From: Microbulbifer hainanensis
Lineage (GTDB): Bacteria; Pseudomonadota; Gammaproteobacteria; Pseudomonadales; Cellvibrionaceae
Length of the DNA stretch: 64,000 nt
Direction: 5' to 3'
Assembly (NCBI RefSeq): GCF_014904735.1
Contig: NZ_JACZCR010000021.1
Location: 47,935 to 111,934, forward strand
The notes beneath the pieces are model-generated. The model had not been told where the DNA came from and searched no databases. It saw only the letters and a program-made list of their open reading frames with translations. Positions 42,820 to 50,775 of this stretch are shown here, piece after piece (positions within the stretch are counted from its first letter, which is position 1; each line of letters begins with the position of its first letter). Made by a program: the position numbers and the translations under genes.

Positions 42820-45045
42820 ATGAGCAAGGCAATTAACCCGAATCGACTCTCTACGGCCATCGCTGCGGCCATCACGGCAACACTGCCCTCGTTAGCTGTC
42901 AGTGCAGATGAGGGCGGCAAGCGCCTCGAAGAAGTCACGGTCACCGCGCAGAAGCGCGTGGAAACGTTACAGGACGTGCCCATCTCCGTGGCGGCCCTGT
43001 CCGGCGAGCGCCTCGACAGCATCTTCTCCGCCGGTGACGATATCCTCGCGCTGGCGGCGCGGGTACCCAACCTTTATGCCGAATCCTCCAATGGCCGCGC
43101 GGCACCGCGCTTTTACATCCGCGGGCTGGGCAACTCCGACTTCGACCTGGCTGCGTCCCAGCCGGTGTCCGTTATCTTCGACGATGTGGTGCAGGAAAAC
43201 GTGGTGCTGAAGAGCTTCCCGATTTTCGATGTGGAGCAGGTGGAAGTGGTGCGCGGCCCGCAGGGCACCCTGTTCGGGCGCAACACCACCGCCGGCATCG
43301 TCAAGTTCGATAGCCGCAAGCCCACTTGGGACACCGAGGGCTACGCCAAGGTGGGTGCGGGTGAGCTGGGTACGGTCAATGTGGAGGGTGCCCTGGGTGG
43401 CAGCCTGGTGGACGACAAGCTGGCGGCCCGCGTTTCCTTCCTGCGCCAAGAGCGCGGCGACTGGATCGACAACAGCTACACCGGCGAGAAGGACGCGATG
43501 GGCGGCTTTACCGAGCTGGCCGCGCGCGCACAATTCCTGTGGACACCTACCGACAACTTTTCCGCACTACTGAACCTGCACCAGCGCGATCTCGACGGCA
43601 CCGCGAGTATCTTCCGCGCCAATATTCTCGAGCAGGGCAAGCAGGGACAGTTGAGTGATAACTTCGACCGGGATTCCGTCTACTACAACCAGGGCGACAA
43701 CAACCCGCAGGAATACCAGGGCGCCGGTTCCTCGCTGAAACTCGAATGGGACCTGGGCGATGTCATTCTTACCAGCCTGTCCGCCTACGAGGGCGCCGAC
43801 GGTCTGAGCAAGGGCGATATCGACGGCGGTGTGGCCGGCGACGGCCCCGGCTTTATCCCCTTCGATGCGCTCACCGAGGACCGGGCCGATGTGTCGCAGC
43901 TGACCCAGGAAATCCGCCTGGCCAGCAATACCACCGATCCCTTGCAGTGGCAGGTGGGTGCTTTCTATTTTGACTCCGACCTGGATGTCACCAGTATCGA
44001 TGGGTTCTATGGCGCCACTACTGTGAGCCACGGCAACACCTCCTGGGCCCTGTTCGGGCAGACCTCCTACGACTTCACCGAAGCGCTGACCGCCACTGTG
44101 GGGCTGCGCTACACCTACGACGAAAAGAGCCTGGTGGTGGGCGACCAGAACGTGGACGGCTTTGCACTGGTGATCGGCGCTGCCAGTGTGCAGGACTACG
44201 ACCCCATCAACATCGACGACGACCAGTTGAGCTGGGAGACCAGCATCAACTATCAGCTGAACGATTTTTCCAGCGTCTATACGCGCCTGGCCGACGGCTT
44301 CCGTGCGCAGTCGATCCAGGCCCGCGATGTGGCCTTCGAGGGCAGTCCCTCCGTGGCCGACTCGGAAACCATCACCTCCTTCGAGGTGGGCTACAAGGCC
44401 GACCTACTGGAAGACACGCTGCGCCTGAACACCTCCGTGTTCTACTACCAGATCGACAATATCCAGCTGACCGCCGTCGGCGGCGGCGGCAACTTCAACC
44501 ATCTGCTCAACGCCGACAAGGGCGTGGGCCAGGGCTTCGAAGTGGACCTGGAGTGGGTCGCCAGCGACAACCTGCTGTTGACCGCCGGCGCCGGTTACAG
44601 TGATACCGAAATCCGCGATGCCGATCTCACCACCGCACCCTGCGGTTCCGGCCAGTGCACCGTTACCGATCCGCTGACTGCCGATGGCCTTGCGATGATC
44701 GATGGCAATCCCTTCCAGGCCGCGCCGGAAATCATTTTCAATTTCACCCTGCGCTACAGTCAGCCGGTGGGTAACGAAGGCGAAGTCTTCTTCTTCACCG
44801 ACTGGGCCTACCAGGGTGAAACCAACCTGGCTCTTTATGAGGCGAAGGAATACACCATCGACAACCAGTTCGAGGGTGGCCTGCGCGTCGGCTACACAAG
44901 CTTCGCCGGTAATTACGAGGTGGCCCTGTTCGGCCGCAATATTACCGACGAGGAAAACATCAAGGGACAGATCGACTTCAACAACCTGACCGGTTTCGTC
45001 AACGACCCGCGTATACTCGGTGTGGAATTCAATAAGAACTTCTAA
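42820..45045 (+). CDS. TonB-dependent outer-membrane receptor
   Basis: A 741-residue receptor with a signal peptide (cleavage near AVSA, about residue 29), a TonB box-like segment (LEEVTVTAQKR), a plug domain (VPISVAALSG through VEVVRGPQGTLFGRNTTAGIVKFDSR) and a 22-strand barrel ending in Phe (GVEFNKNF). Ribosome site AAGGAAG is 8-9 bases upstream. Although receptors of this subgroup are often called siderophore receptors, the two genes that follow encode exported purine-salvage enzymes, so nucleosides or nucleotides are the more likely cargo. A terminator at 45052 separates it from them. Confidence 0.93.
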   Translation: MSKAINPNRLSTAIAAAITATLPSLAVSADEGGKRLEEVTVTAQKRVETLQDVPISVAALSGERLDSIFSAGDDILALAARVPNLYAESSNGRAAPRFYIRGLGNSDFDLAASQPVSVIFDDVVQENVVLKSFPIFDVEQVEVVRGPQGTLFGRNTTAGIVKFDSRKPTWDTEGYAKVGAGELGTVNVEGALGGSLVDDKLAARVSFLRQERGDWIDNSYTGEKDAMGGFTELAARAQFLWTPTDNFSALLNLHQRDLDGTASIFRANILEQGKQGQLSDNFDRDSVYYNQGDNNPQEYQGAGSSLKLEWDLGDVILTSLSAYEGADGLSKGDIDGGVAGDGPGFIPFDALTEDRADVSQLTQEIRLASNTTDPLQWQVGAFYFDSDLDVTSIDGFYGATTVSHGNTSWALFGQTSYDFTEALTATVGLRYTYDEKSLVVGDQNVDGFALVIGAASVQDYDPINIDDDQLSWETSINYQLNDFSSVYTRLADGFRAQSIQARDVAFEGSPSVADSETITSFEVGYKADLLEDTLRLNTSVFYYQIDNIQLTAVGGGGNFNHLLNADKGVGQGFEVDLEWVASDNLLLTAGAGYSDTEIRDADLTTAPCGSGQCTVTDPLTADGLAMIDGNPFQAAPEIIFNFTLRYSQPVGNEGEVFFFTDWAYQGETNLALYEAKEYTIDNQFEGGLRVGYTSFAGNYEVALFGRNITDEENIKGQIDFNNLTGFVNDPRILGVEFNKNF

Positions 45046-45051
45046 GCCGAA

Positions 45052-45080
45052 AGGCCCCCGCGCGAGGGGGCCTGCTTTTC
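45052..45080 (+). terminator. Terminator or attenuator after the TonB receptor
   Basis: AGGCCCCC / GGGGGCCT with a six-base loop (45052-45073) and a short T-rich tail. Only 44 bp separate it from the adenosine deaminase start, so it may reduce rather than abolish read-through. Confidence 0.7.
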
Positions 45081-45123
45081 TACCGACGAGTTTTGTCGAG
45101 TACAGTCGAGAGTGATCCGCCCC

Positions 45124-46587
45124 ATGAGCATCCGCGTCAAATCCCTGTTTCCCTGGTTGGCCTCTCTGTTGTTGTGTCTCTCCGGCCAGTCCGCCACGGC
45201 TAGCGACGCCTGGTTTGAAACCTTCAAGTCTTCGGCCGGCGATGCCGACCTCTATCGCTTCCTGTACGCGCTGCCGAAAGGTGGTGATCTGCACAATCAC
45301 CTGACCGGTTCCAATTTCAGTGAATGGTGGTATGACCTCGCTACCGACCAGCGGTTAAACGGTGGCTACCAGTACTACACCCGCGTGCGCATCAATAATT
45401 GTTCCGGCTACGGCCGCGACAACTTTGGCCCGGCACCCTACCTGCTGTATTTCCGCAATCTGCAGGGCTCGAGTTACGCAGCACTTTCCGATTGCGAGAA
45501 AAGTGAGTACAAAAAAATCGAAGCTCTGGATGCGCGGGAAAAAGCCGCCTGGCTCGACAGCATCCGCCTGGACAAAAAACACGAGGGGCGCGAGGAGTTC
45601 TTCCAGACCCACTGGCAGCGCCTCAACGACCTGGGCCGCAATCCCCATATCAATGCGGAGATGCTGGTCAGGAATATGCAGGCGTTTGCCCGCGAGGGCG
45701 TGACCTATCTTGAGACCATGGAGGGCACGCGCTTCTACAAAAAGCCGGACGGCGGTGACTACGATCCGGACGAGGTCGCGGATATTTTTCGCCAACGTCT
45801 GGCCGAGCCCGACGCGCTGGCCACCGGGGTGACGGTGCGCATTCAGTACTACCTGCTGCGCTTTATCGGCAACGCCGAGGCAGACCTGGAATGGATCTAC
45901 CACTTTGTCGATCGCAACCGGGACCTGTTTGTCGGCATCAATATGGTCGGCCGCGAGGACAACGACAAGGGCTACCCGCTGCGCTTTCTGTCGACCTTGC
46001 GCAAACTGCGCCGGGATATTCCGGGGATTCCGCTGTCGATTCACGCCGGCGAAGTGGACGAGCCCAACCAGCATGTGCGCGACACCCTGTTGCTGGGTGC
46101 CACCCGCATCGGCCACGGTGTCAACCTGATCAACGATCCGGACACCATGCTGCTGATGCGCAACAGCCGGTATCTGGTCGAGATCAATTTGATCAGTAAC
46201 CTGCTGCTGGGCTATGTCGATGACTTCAGCCAGCATCCCTTCCCGGAATACCTGCGCACCGACATTCCGGTGGCGCTGTCCACCGACGACCGCGGCATGT
46301 GGGATTCCAATATGACTGATGAATATTTTGTCGCGATGAAGGAGTTCAACCTGTCCTGGGAAGAACTCACGGCCCTGGCCCGCAATTCGCTGCAGCACAG
46401 CTTCGTCGACCGCGATACAAAAGCCAAACTGCTACAGGATTACGAGCAGCGCCTCGAGCGTTTCAAGAAGCAGTTCCAGCGCCGCGGTATGGCGGGACTC
46501 GGCGACGTGGTGCCGCGCAGTCACGGCTTCACCTGCAATCACTACAAACTGTGCGAGTTTTCCACCCTGGTAACCGCAGCGAACTGA
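45124..46587 (+). CDS. Exported adenosine deaminase family protein
   Basis: About 487 residues with a signal peptide (hydrophobic core 8-20, cleavage after ATA, about 26). Metal-site His57 and His59 (DLHNHL) are followed by the adenosine/AMP deaminase motifs SIHAGEVDE, RIGHGVNL and the final ALSTDDRGMW. The long N-terminal extension and the insertion between the first and second motifs resemble secreted ADGF/CECR1-type deaminases. It should convert adenosine (or deoxyadenosine) to inosine in the periplasm. GTG 45112 is an alternative start; ATG 45124 begins a standard signal peptide. Next gene is a purine nucleoside permease-like lipoprotein. Confidence 0.9.
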   Translation: MSIRVKSLFPWLASLLLCLSGQSATASDAWFETFKSSAGDADLYRFLYALPKGGDLHNHLTGSNFSEWWYDLATDQRLNGGYQYYTRVRINNCSGYGRDNFGPAPYLLYFRNLQGSSYAALSDCEKSEYKKIEALDAREKAAWLDSIRLDKKHEGREEFFQTHWQRLNDLGRNPHINAEMLVRNMQAFAREGVTYLETMEGTRFYKKPDGGDYDPDEVADIFRQRLAEPDALATGVTVRIQYYLLRFIGNAEADLEWIYHFVDRNRDLFVGINMVGREDNDKGYPLRFLSTLRKLRRDIPGIPLSIHAGEVDEPNQHVRDTLLLGATRIGHGVNLINDPDTMLLMRNSRYLVEINLISNLLLGYVDDFSQHPFPEYLRTDIPVALSTDDRGMWDSNMTDEYFVAMKEFNLSWEELTALARNSLQHSFVDRDTKAKLLQDYEQRLERFKKQFQRRGMAGLGDVVPRSHGFTCNHYKLCEFSTLVTAAN

Positions 46588-46641
46588 GCGGCGTCGCCAC
46601 CGGCGTTCGCGCGCACAACGAAACAGAACCGAGAAGTGAAA

Positions 46642-47790
46642 ATGATGTTGAAAAATTTTGCCCCCGCTCAGTACGCGTGCACGGCGATCCTGTCGCTGCT
46701 GTTGCTCGGCGGCTGTGAACAGCGCGCCCCGGCGTCGACTGGCGAGCAAGCGCCGACTACGAAGCAGGCCGCGGCACCGCAGCCGATCCCGGTCAAAGTG
46801 GTGGTGGTGAATATGTTCGAGATCGGCGCAGACGAGGGCGACACCGCCGGCGAATTTCAGCTGTGGAAAGAGCGCCAGCATCTGACCGAGCGCTTTCCGT
46901 TCCCGCAGTCTCACCACGACCTGTATCTGAATCCGGAGACCGGCGTGCTGGGCATGGTGACCGGCATGGGCACCAACAAGTCCGCCTCGGCGGTGATGGC
47001 GCTGGGCCTCGACCCGCGCTTCGATCTCAGCAAGGCCTACTGGCTGGTCGCCGGTATCTCCGGCTTTGACCCGGAAGATGCCTCCATCGGTTCCGCCGCC
47101 TGGGCCGAGTGGCTGGTGGACGGCGACCTGATGCACGAGATCGACAGCCGCGAACTGCCGCAGGGCTGGGATACCGGCATCTTCCCCCTGTTCAGCAGCG
47201 GCCCCTACCCGGACAAGCGCCCGCCCAACCAGGGCGAGATGTTCCATATCAATGGCGCGCTGACGGACTGGGCCTACCGGCTGACCAAAGACATCGACCT
47301 GGGCGATGACGAAACCGTCGCCGCAAATCGCCAGGCCTATACCGGTTACCCCAACGCCCAGCGCAAGCCGTTTGTCCTCAAGGGCGACAATCTGGCCGGC
47401 ATGACCTTCTGGCACGGGGCCGAGTTGAACCACTGGGCCAACAAGTGGGTGGACTACTGGAGCGAAGGGCAGGGCCAATTTGTGTCTTCGGCGATGGAAG
47501 ACACCGGCACCGCACAATCCCTGCGCTACCTCGATCGCGCCGGCAAGGCCGACTACGACCGCTTGATGGTGCTGCGCACCGCCAGCAATTTCACCGTGCC
47601 CAAGCCGGGCACGACTGCGGCCGAGAGCCTGCTGAGTGAAGGCGAGGACTACGCCGGACTGGCGCTGTCGCTGGAGAGCGCCTACCGCGTTGGCAGCCGT
47701 GTGGTAGACACGCTGGTAAATAACTGGGATGTCTATGCCGAGCAGATGCCATACGAGGTGGACGTGAAAGAGCAAACTGCAGCCAACTGA
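46642..47790 (+). CDS. Purine nucleoside permease (NUP) family lipoprotein
   Basis: About 382 residues. A lipoprotein signal ends in LLLLGGC near residue 22, followed by a Ser/Thr/Ala/Pro linker and a NUP domain (VKVVVVNMFEIGADEGDTAGEF onward; GMGTNKSASAVMALGLDPRFDL; YWLVAGISGFDP). The family is named from a yeast permease but has the fold of a purine nucleoside phosphorylase/uridine phosphorylase, so an enzymatic or binding role outside the inner membrane is as likely as transport. Tandem with the exported adenosine deaminase (54 bp gap). GTG 46636 is a possible earlier start. Confidence 0.88.
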   Translation: MMLKNFAPAQYACTAILSLLLLGGCEQRAPASTGEQAPTTKQAAAPQPIPVKVVVVNMFEIGADEGDTAGEFQLWKERQHLTERFPFPQSHHDLYLNPETGVLGMVTGMGTNKSASAVMALGLDPRFDLSKAYWLVAGISGFDPEDASIGSAAWAEWLVDGDLMHEIDSRELPQGWDTGIFPLFSSGPYPDKRPPNQGEMFHINGALTDWAYRLTKDIDLGDDETVAANRQAYTGYPNAQRKPFVLKGDNLAGMTFWHGAELNHWANKWVDYWSEGQGQFVSSAMEDTGTAQSLRYLDRAGKADYDRLMVLRTASNFTVPKPGTTAAESLLSEGEDYAGLALSLESAYRVGSRVVDTLVNNWDVYAEQMPYEVDVKEQTAAN

Positions 47791-47901
47791 TCGATTGCAT
47801 TCAGCGCAATAGGCAGCGCTGGCAAAGTTGCAGACCATGCCCTGTGGTCTGCAACCCTCAAAAATTATTCCTGTCGCCAGCCCGGCTGTTGCTGTCGAAA
47901 A

Positions 47902-48372
47902 CTATTCACACACTTATCCCGTGTCCTGTTAACAACCAGCTAGTTTGATAACTCTGGGGACAAGTCAGGGATGTTCCATGCGGCGCCAGCGCGAAGCCAG
48001 GTATGGCGCGCTTTATGGCGTCCGCCAATTCGGCATTTTCTATCCACAACTGACTTTGTGCACAGGCCGGTGTCGCCGTGCGCGGTAAATTATCCCCAGT
48101 GCTGCGCAGCTCTCTGGATAACTTGCACTGATTTGCACAGGTAACGGCAGCGCCCTGGCAAGTGATTCTCCCGGCAGCCCGTTTATGTCCACAGAAATCA
48201 TTGGCGATGTCGGCAGTCGCTGGTGAATTCCGCAGTGTCACCTTGCCCGATCGTTATCGGTCGTTTTTTCGCACATTATTCCGCAGCCCAGTAACCACGC
48301 GGCTCACGCGTGATACCCAAAACTTATTCACAGGACTATCCAAGAATTTTGTTAGTAACTGATTTATCCACT
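47902..48372. repeat. Cluster of DnaA-box-like 9-mers in a non-coding region
   Basis: The gap 47791-48538 has no credible gene. It contains at least eight sequences close to TTWTNCACA/TTATCCACA: CTATTCACA (47902), CTATCCACA (48040), TTGTGCACA (48056), TTATCCCCA (48090), TTATCCAGA on the minus strand (48113), ATTTGCACA (48131), ATGTCCACA (48185), TTTCGCACA (48267), TTATTCACA (48324, exact) and TTATCCACT (48364). All but one read in the same direction. Such density is typical of an origin or a DnaA-titrating locus. There is no dnaA, dnaN, rpmH, parAB or mioC neighbour, so a replication origin is not claimed. Confidence 0.5.
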
Positions 48373-48538
48373 TGGTCCGGTGAGAGGAGTGAGTTGTGCC
48401 TAAGAAAGTGAGCGCCTACTCCGGTATAACTGCGCAGCAGCATGGGCATTTGCTCAGATTTGATCGCAGGCGAATCGCTGGTTCATCGCAGGCGCGCGGT
48501 GGACGGGCATCATTGCGAGCGGCTGCCCCGGGCAAAAC

Positions 48539-50572
48539 TTATTGCAGCGAAACTTTTACCAGATTGCTCTCGGCCAACAGGGATTTGACGGCTAACATCC
48601 GCTCCGCCGTTGGGGGCAGGTCAAAGTTCAGGCGAAAGCGATTTTTCGCCAGTTCCCTTCGCTCCAGGGTTCCCGTCTTGAGGTTGAGCCGCTGCATGAC
48701 TGCGAGATTGCCCTCATGCGCGGTGAAATACAGCCAGTCGCCGCGGATCTGCCAGCGGTTGGGCGAGGCGGAAGGCAGCTGGATAAGTTTGCGCAGCTTC
48801 TGCTCGCCCAGGAAAAGCCAGGCATTATTCTGTGTATCCAGTCGTATAGAGCGCTGCTTATCGACGGGTACCACCGCAATATAATTCCGCATTACGAGCT
48901 CTGAATCACCGCTGTCGACAGAATAGCGGTAGAGGGTCGGAGTGCCTTTTTCCATTTTCGCAAACAGCAGGCCGTTGCCATCCGGCGACCAGAAGGGGAA
49001 ACCCACAGGGTCAGCGCCGCCGGTCAGGAATTGCATTTCGGGATGCTGGATAGCCAGAACGAATACCCGGCCATTTAGTAGCCCGGCCAGATGCGTCCCG
49101 TCGGGGCTGAGCTGCAACGAATCCATTTTGGAATCCGTCGGTAATTGTGCAAGCGCCACAGTGCTGTCGGCACTCTTGTGCTTTATCGCGATTCCCGCTT
49201 CAAGTTTCTCGACAAAAAAGACTTCCTCTCCGTCGTGGCCGAAGATCGGCAGATCCTCGCTGCCGGGCAGATCCAGGTTCCGCGAGGCCATCAGCGGGCG
49301 CTCGAGAAAGGGGTTGGGTTGTTCCTGTAGATCCAGAAAATTGCCATTGTGCTGGCGCATATACAGGCAGTCTTTGCCGCACTGGTAAAAAATATCGTTG
49401 ATGCCCGGCGCGGGCACTGCACGGACCTTGAGTTGATCGGCGTCCAGGTCAAAGGTCTGCATTCCGCCTAAAAAGCTCGTTAGTGTCAGGCTGGAATCAT
49501 CCTGTGCCCAGGCAAACCGGTCCGCGGGCCTGTTGAGGATTCTGGTGCGCAGCAGACTGCCGGTCGCCCTGTCCAGAATGAGCAATTCCTTTTTTCCCCG
49601 TTCCACCTCTCTCAGTACCGCCAGCATCTTGCCGTTCCATGATTCGCGCGCAAAAAAGTCCCCCCGGCCGAGCACGCTGGGTGCCGTGATGCTGGTCAAT
49701 TTGCCCGAGTTGAGATCGAGCCGCGACACACCGGCAGGCACGCCTGGCTGAGCGCTGTCTTTGAGATAGACGGCTTTGCCCGTCATGGACCACGCCAGCA
49801 GGTAGCGTTTGGATTGATTGTTTGGCAGCAGGGCCTTTTCGCCCACTATGCCTTTGGCAGCATCGAAACCGGCGATGAAGTGCCGCAAATCGCTGCCATT
49901 GCTGCGGGTATAGATGATCTGCCGGCCATCGGGTGACCACAGGGCATTGGCGTAATCCGCCGCGTCCCAGGTCAGGCGTTGAACCTGCCCATTGTTCAGG
50001 TCCTTTACATAGAGCTGCAGGAAATCGTCCTTGTTGGCCCGGTGCGAAAAAAGCAGCCGGTGGCTGGCGGCACTGAAGTCCGGGCTCACCTCCGAACCGC
50101 GCATGCTCGTCAGCTGTTCGATATGAACAGCCTGCTTTTCGTCCGGAAGAGAGCGGATCAAAAACACCGCAGCGGCTACCGCCAAGGTACTGACACCGGC
50201 CAGCGCGATTATCGAGCGGCGTTGGAAGGGTGTGGCACGATCGGATTTGGACGCCGGCACAGGGCTTACCGGGGCAATCAGTGCATAGCCCTTCAGGGGT
50301 TCTGTGCGGATGTAGTGCGGATTCCTCGCGTTGTCCCCGAGTGCTTCGCGCAGCTTTCTCACCATTGCCCGCAGCGCATCGTCACCGACCACGCGATCCG
50401 ACCAGATGCGGCTGTTGATGGTGTCCCGGCTCACGGATTCACCGGCATGGTCCAGTAACAACTTCAGCAGGGCGTTAACCTGGGGTTCAATTCTTTTCTC
50501 GTCTCCATCGCGGCTCAAAACACCCCGCCCGGGCTCGTATAAAAAATCGCCTATCCGATAAATCTCTGACAC
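48539..50572 (-). CDS. Membrane-anchored winged-helix regulator with beta-propeller (CadC-like)
   Basis: About 677 residues: an N-terminal OmpR/CadC-type winged helix (about 5-100; YRIGDFLYEPGRGVLSRDG, then VGDDALRAMVRKLREALGD and PHYIRTEPLKGYAL), one transmembrane helix (about 119-138), and a large periplasmic TolB/WD40-like propeller (LWSPDGRQIIYTRSNGSDLRHF, FWSPDGNGLLF and similar blades). Such one-component regulators sense a periplasmic signal and bind DNA while membrane-bound. The start is uncertain: TTG 50581, TTG 50575 and GTG 50572 are available and none has a good ribosome site. Divergent from the serine hydrolase, a probable target. Confidence 0.88.
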   Translation of the reverse strand: MSEIYRIGDFLYEPGRGVLSRDGDEKRIEPQVNALLKLLLDHAGESVSRDTINSRIWSDRVVGDDALRAMVRKLREALGDNARNPHYIRTEPLKGYALIAPVSPVPASKSDRATPFQRRSIIALAGVSTLAVAAAVFLIRSLPDEKQAVHIEQLTSMRGSEVSPDFSAASHRLLFSHRANKDDFLQLYVKDLNNGQVQRLTWDAADYANALWSPDGRQIIYTRSNGSDLRHFIAGFDAAKGIVGEKALLPNNQSKRYLLAWSMTGKAVYLKDSAQPGVPAGVSRLDLNSGKLTSITAPSVLGRGDFFARESWNGKMLAVLREVERGKKELLILDRATGSLLRTRILNRPADRFAWAQDDSSLTLTSFLGGMQTFDLDADQLKVRAVPAPGINDIFYQCGKDCLYMRQHNGNFLDLQEQPNPFLERPLMASRNLDLPGSEDLPIFGHDGEEVFFVEKLEAGIAIKHKSADSTVALAQLPTDSKMDSLQLSPDGTHLAGLLNGRVFVLAIQHPEMQFLTGGADPVGFPFWSPDGNGLLFAKMEKGTPTLYRYSVDSGDSELVMRNYIAVVPVDKQRSIRLDTQNNAWLFLGEQKLRKLIQLPSASPNRWQIRGDWLYFTAHEGNLAVMQRLNLKTGTLERRELAKNRFRLNFDLPPTAERMLAVKSLLAESNLVKVSLQ

Positions 50573-50618
50573 CAAAAGCAAACCCGTTTTTTTCTTATTA
50601 AATCAGATGGTTATGGCT

Positions 50619-50668
50619 TGTGAACAAATGTGAACACTGCTCCTCAGCAGAAAGTCACATCGCGTCAC
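50619..50668. promoter_or_regulatory. Phased repeats between regulator and serine hydrolase genes
   Basis: TGTGAACA occurs twice at exactly 10-bp phase (50619-50626, 50629-50636). GTCAC occurs twice at 10-bp phase (50654-50658, 50664-50668), which reads as GTGAC on the other strand. Between them is a hairpin CTGCT-CCTC-AGCAG (50637-50650). Helical-phase direct repeats are the usual target of OmpR-type winged helices, so this is a good candidate operator for the adjacent regulator; a CRP-like factor is an alternative. Confidence 0.5.
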
Positions 50669-50775
50669 GAAGGTTCCTTTGTCCGCAGCTTTCCGCTCCG
50701 TTACTGATACGCCATTAAAACACAGTCGTCGCGGGCCAGCCGCGGCGGCAACCATCGCAATGAAGGAGGGGATTT

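Noticed and set aside
47906..48241. 111-codon minus-strand open frame in the DnaA-box region
   Set aside because: No ribosome site, no recognisable domain, and its codons simply span the repeated TTATCCACA-like motifs.
47791..48538. Calling the region a chromosomal replication origin
   Set aside because: DnaA-like boxes alone are not enough. No dnaA, dnaN, rpmH, gidA or partition genes flank it and no AT-rich unwinding element of usual length is evident.
48396..48884. 162-codon plus-strand open frame
   Set aside because: Most of it is antisense to the winged-helix regulator and the product is Arg/Ser-rich shadow sequence.
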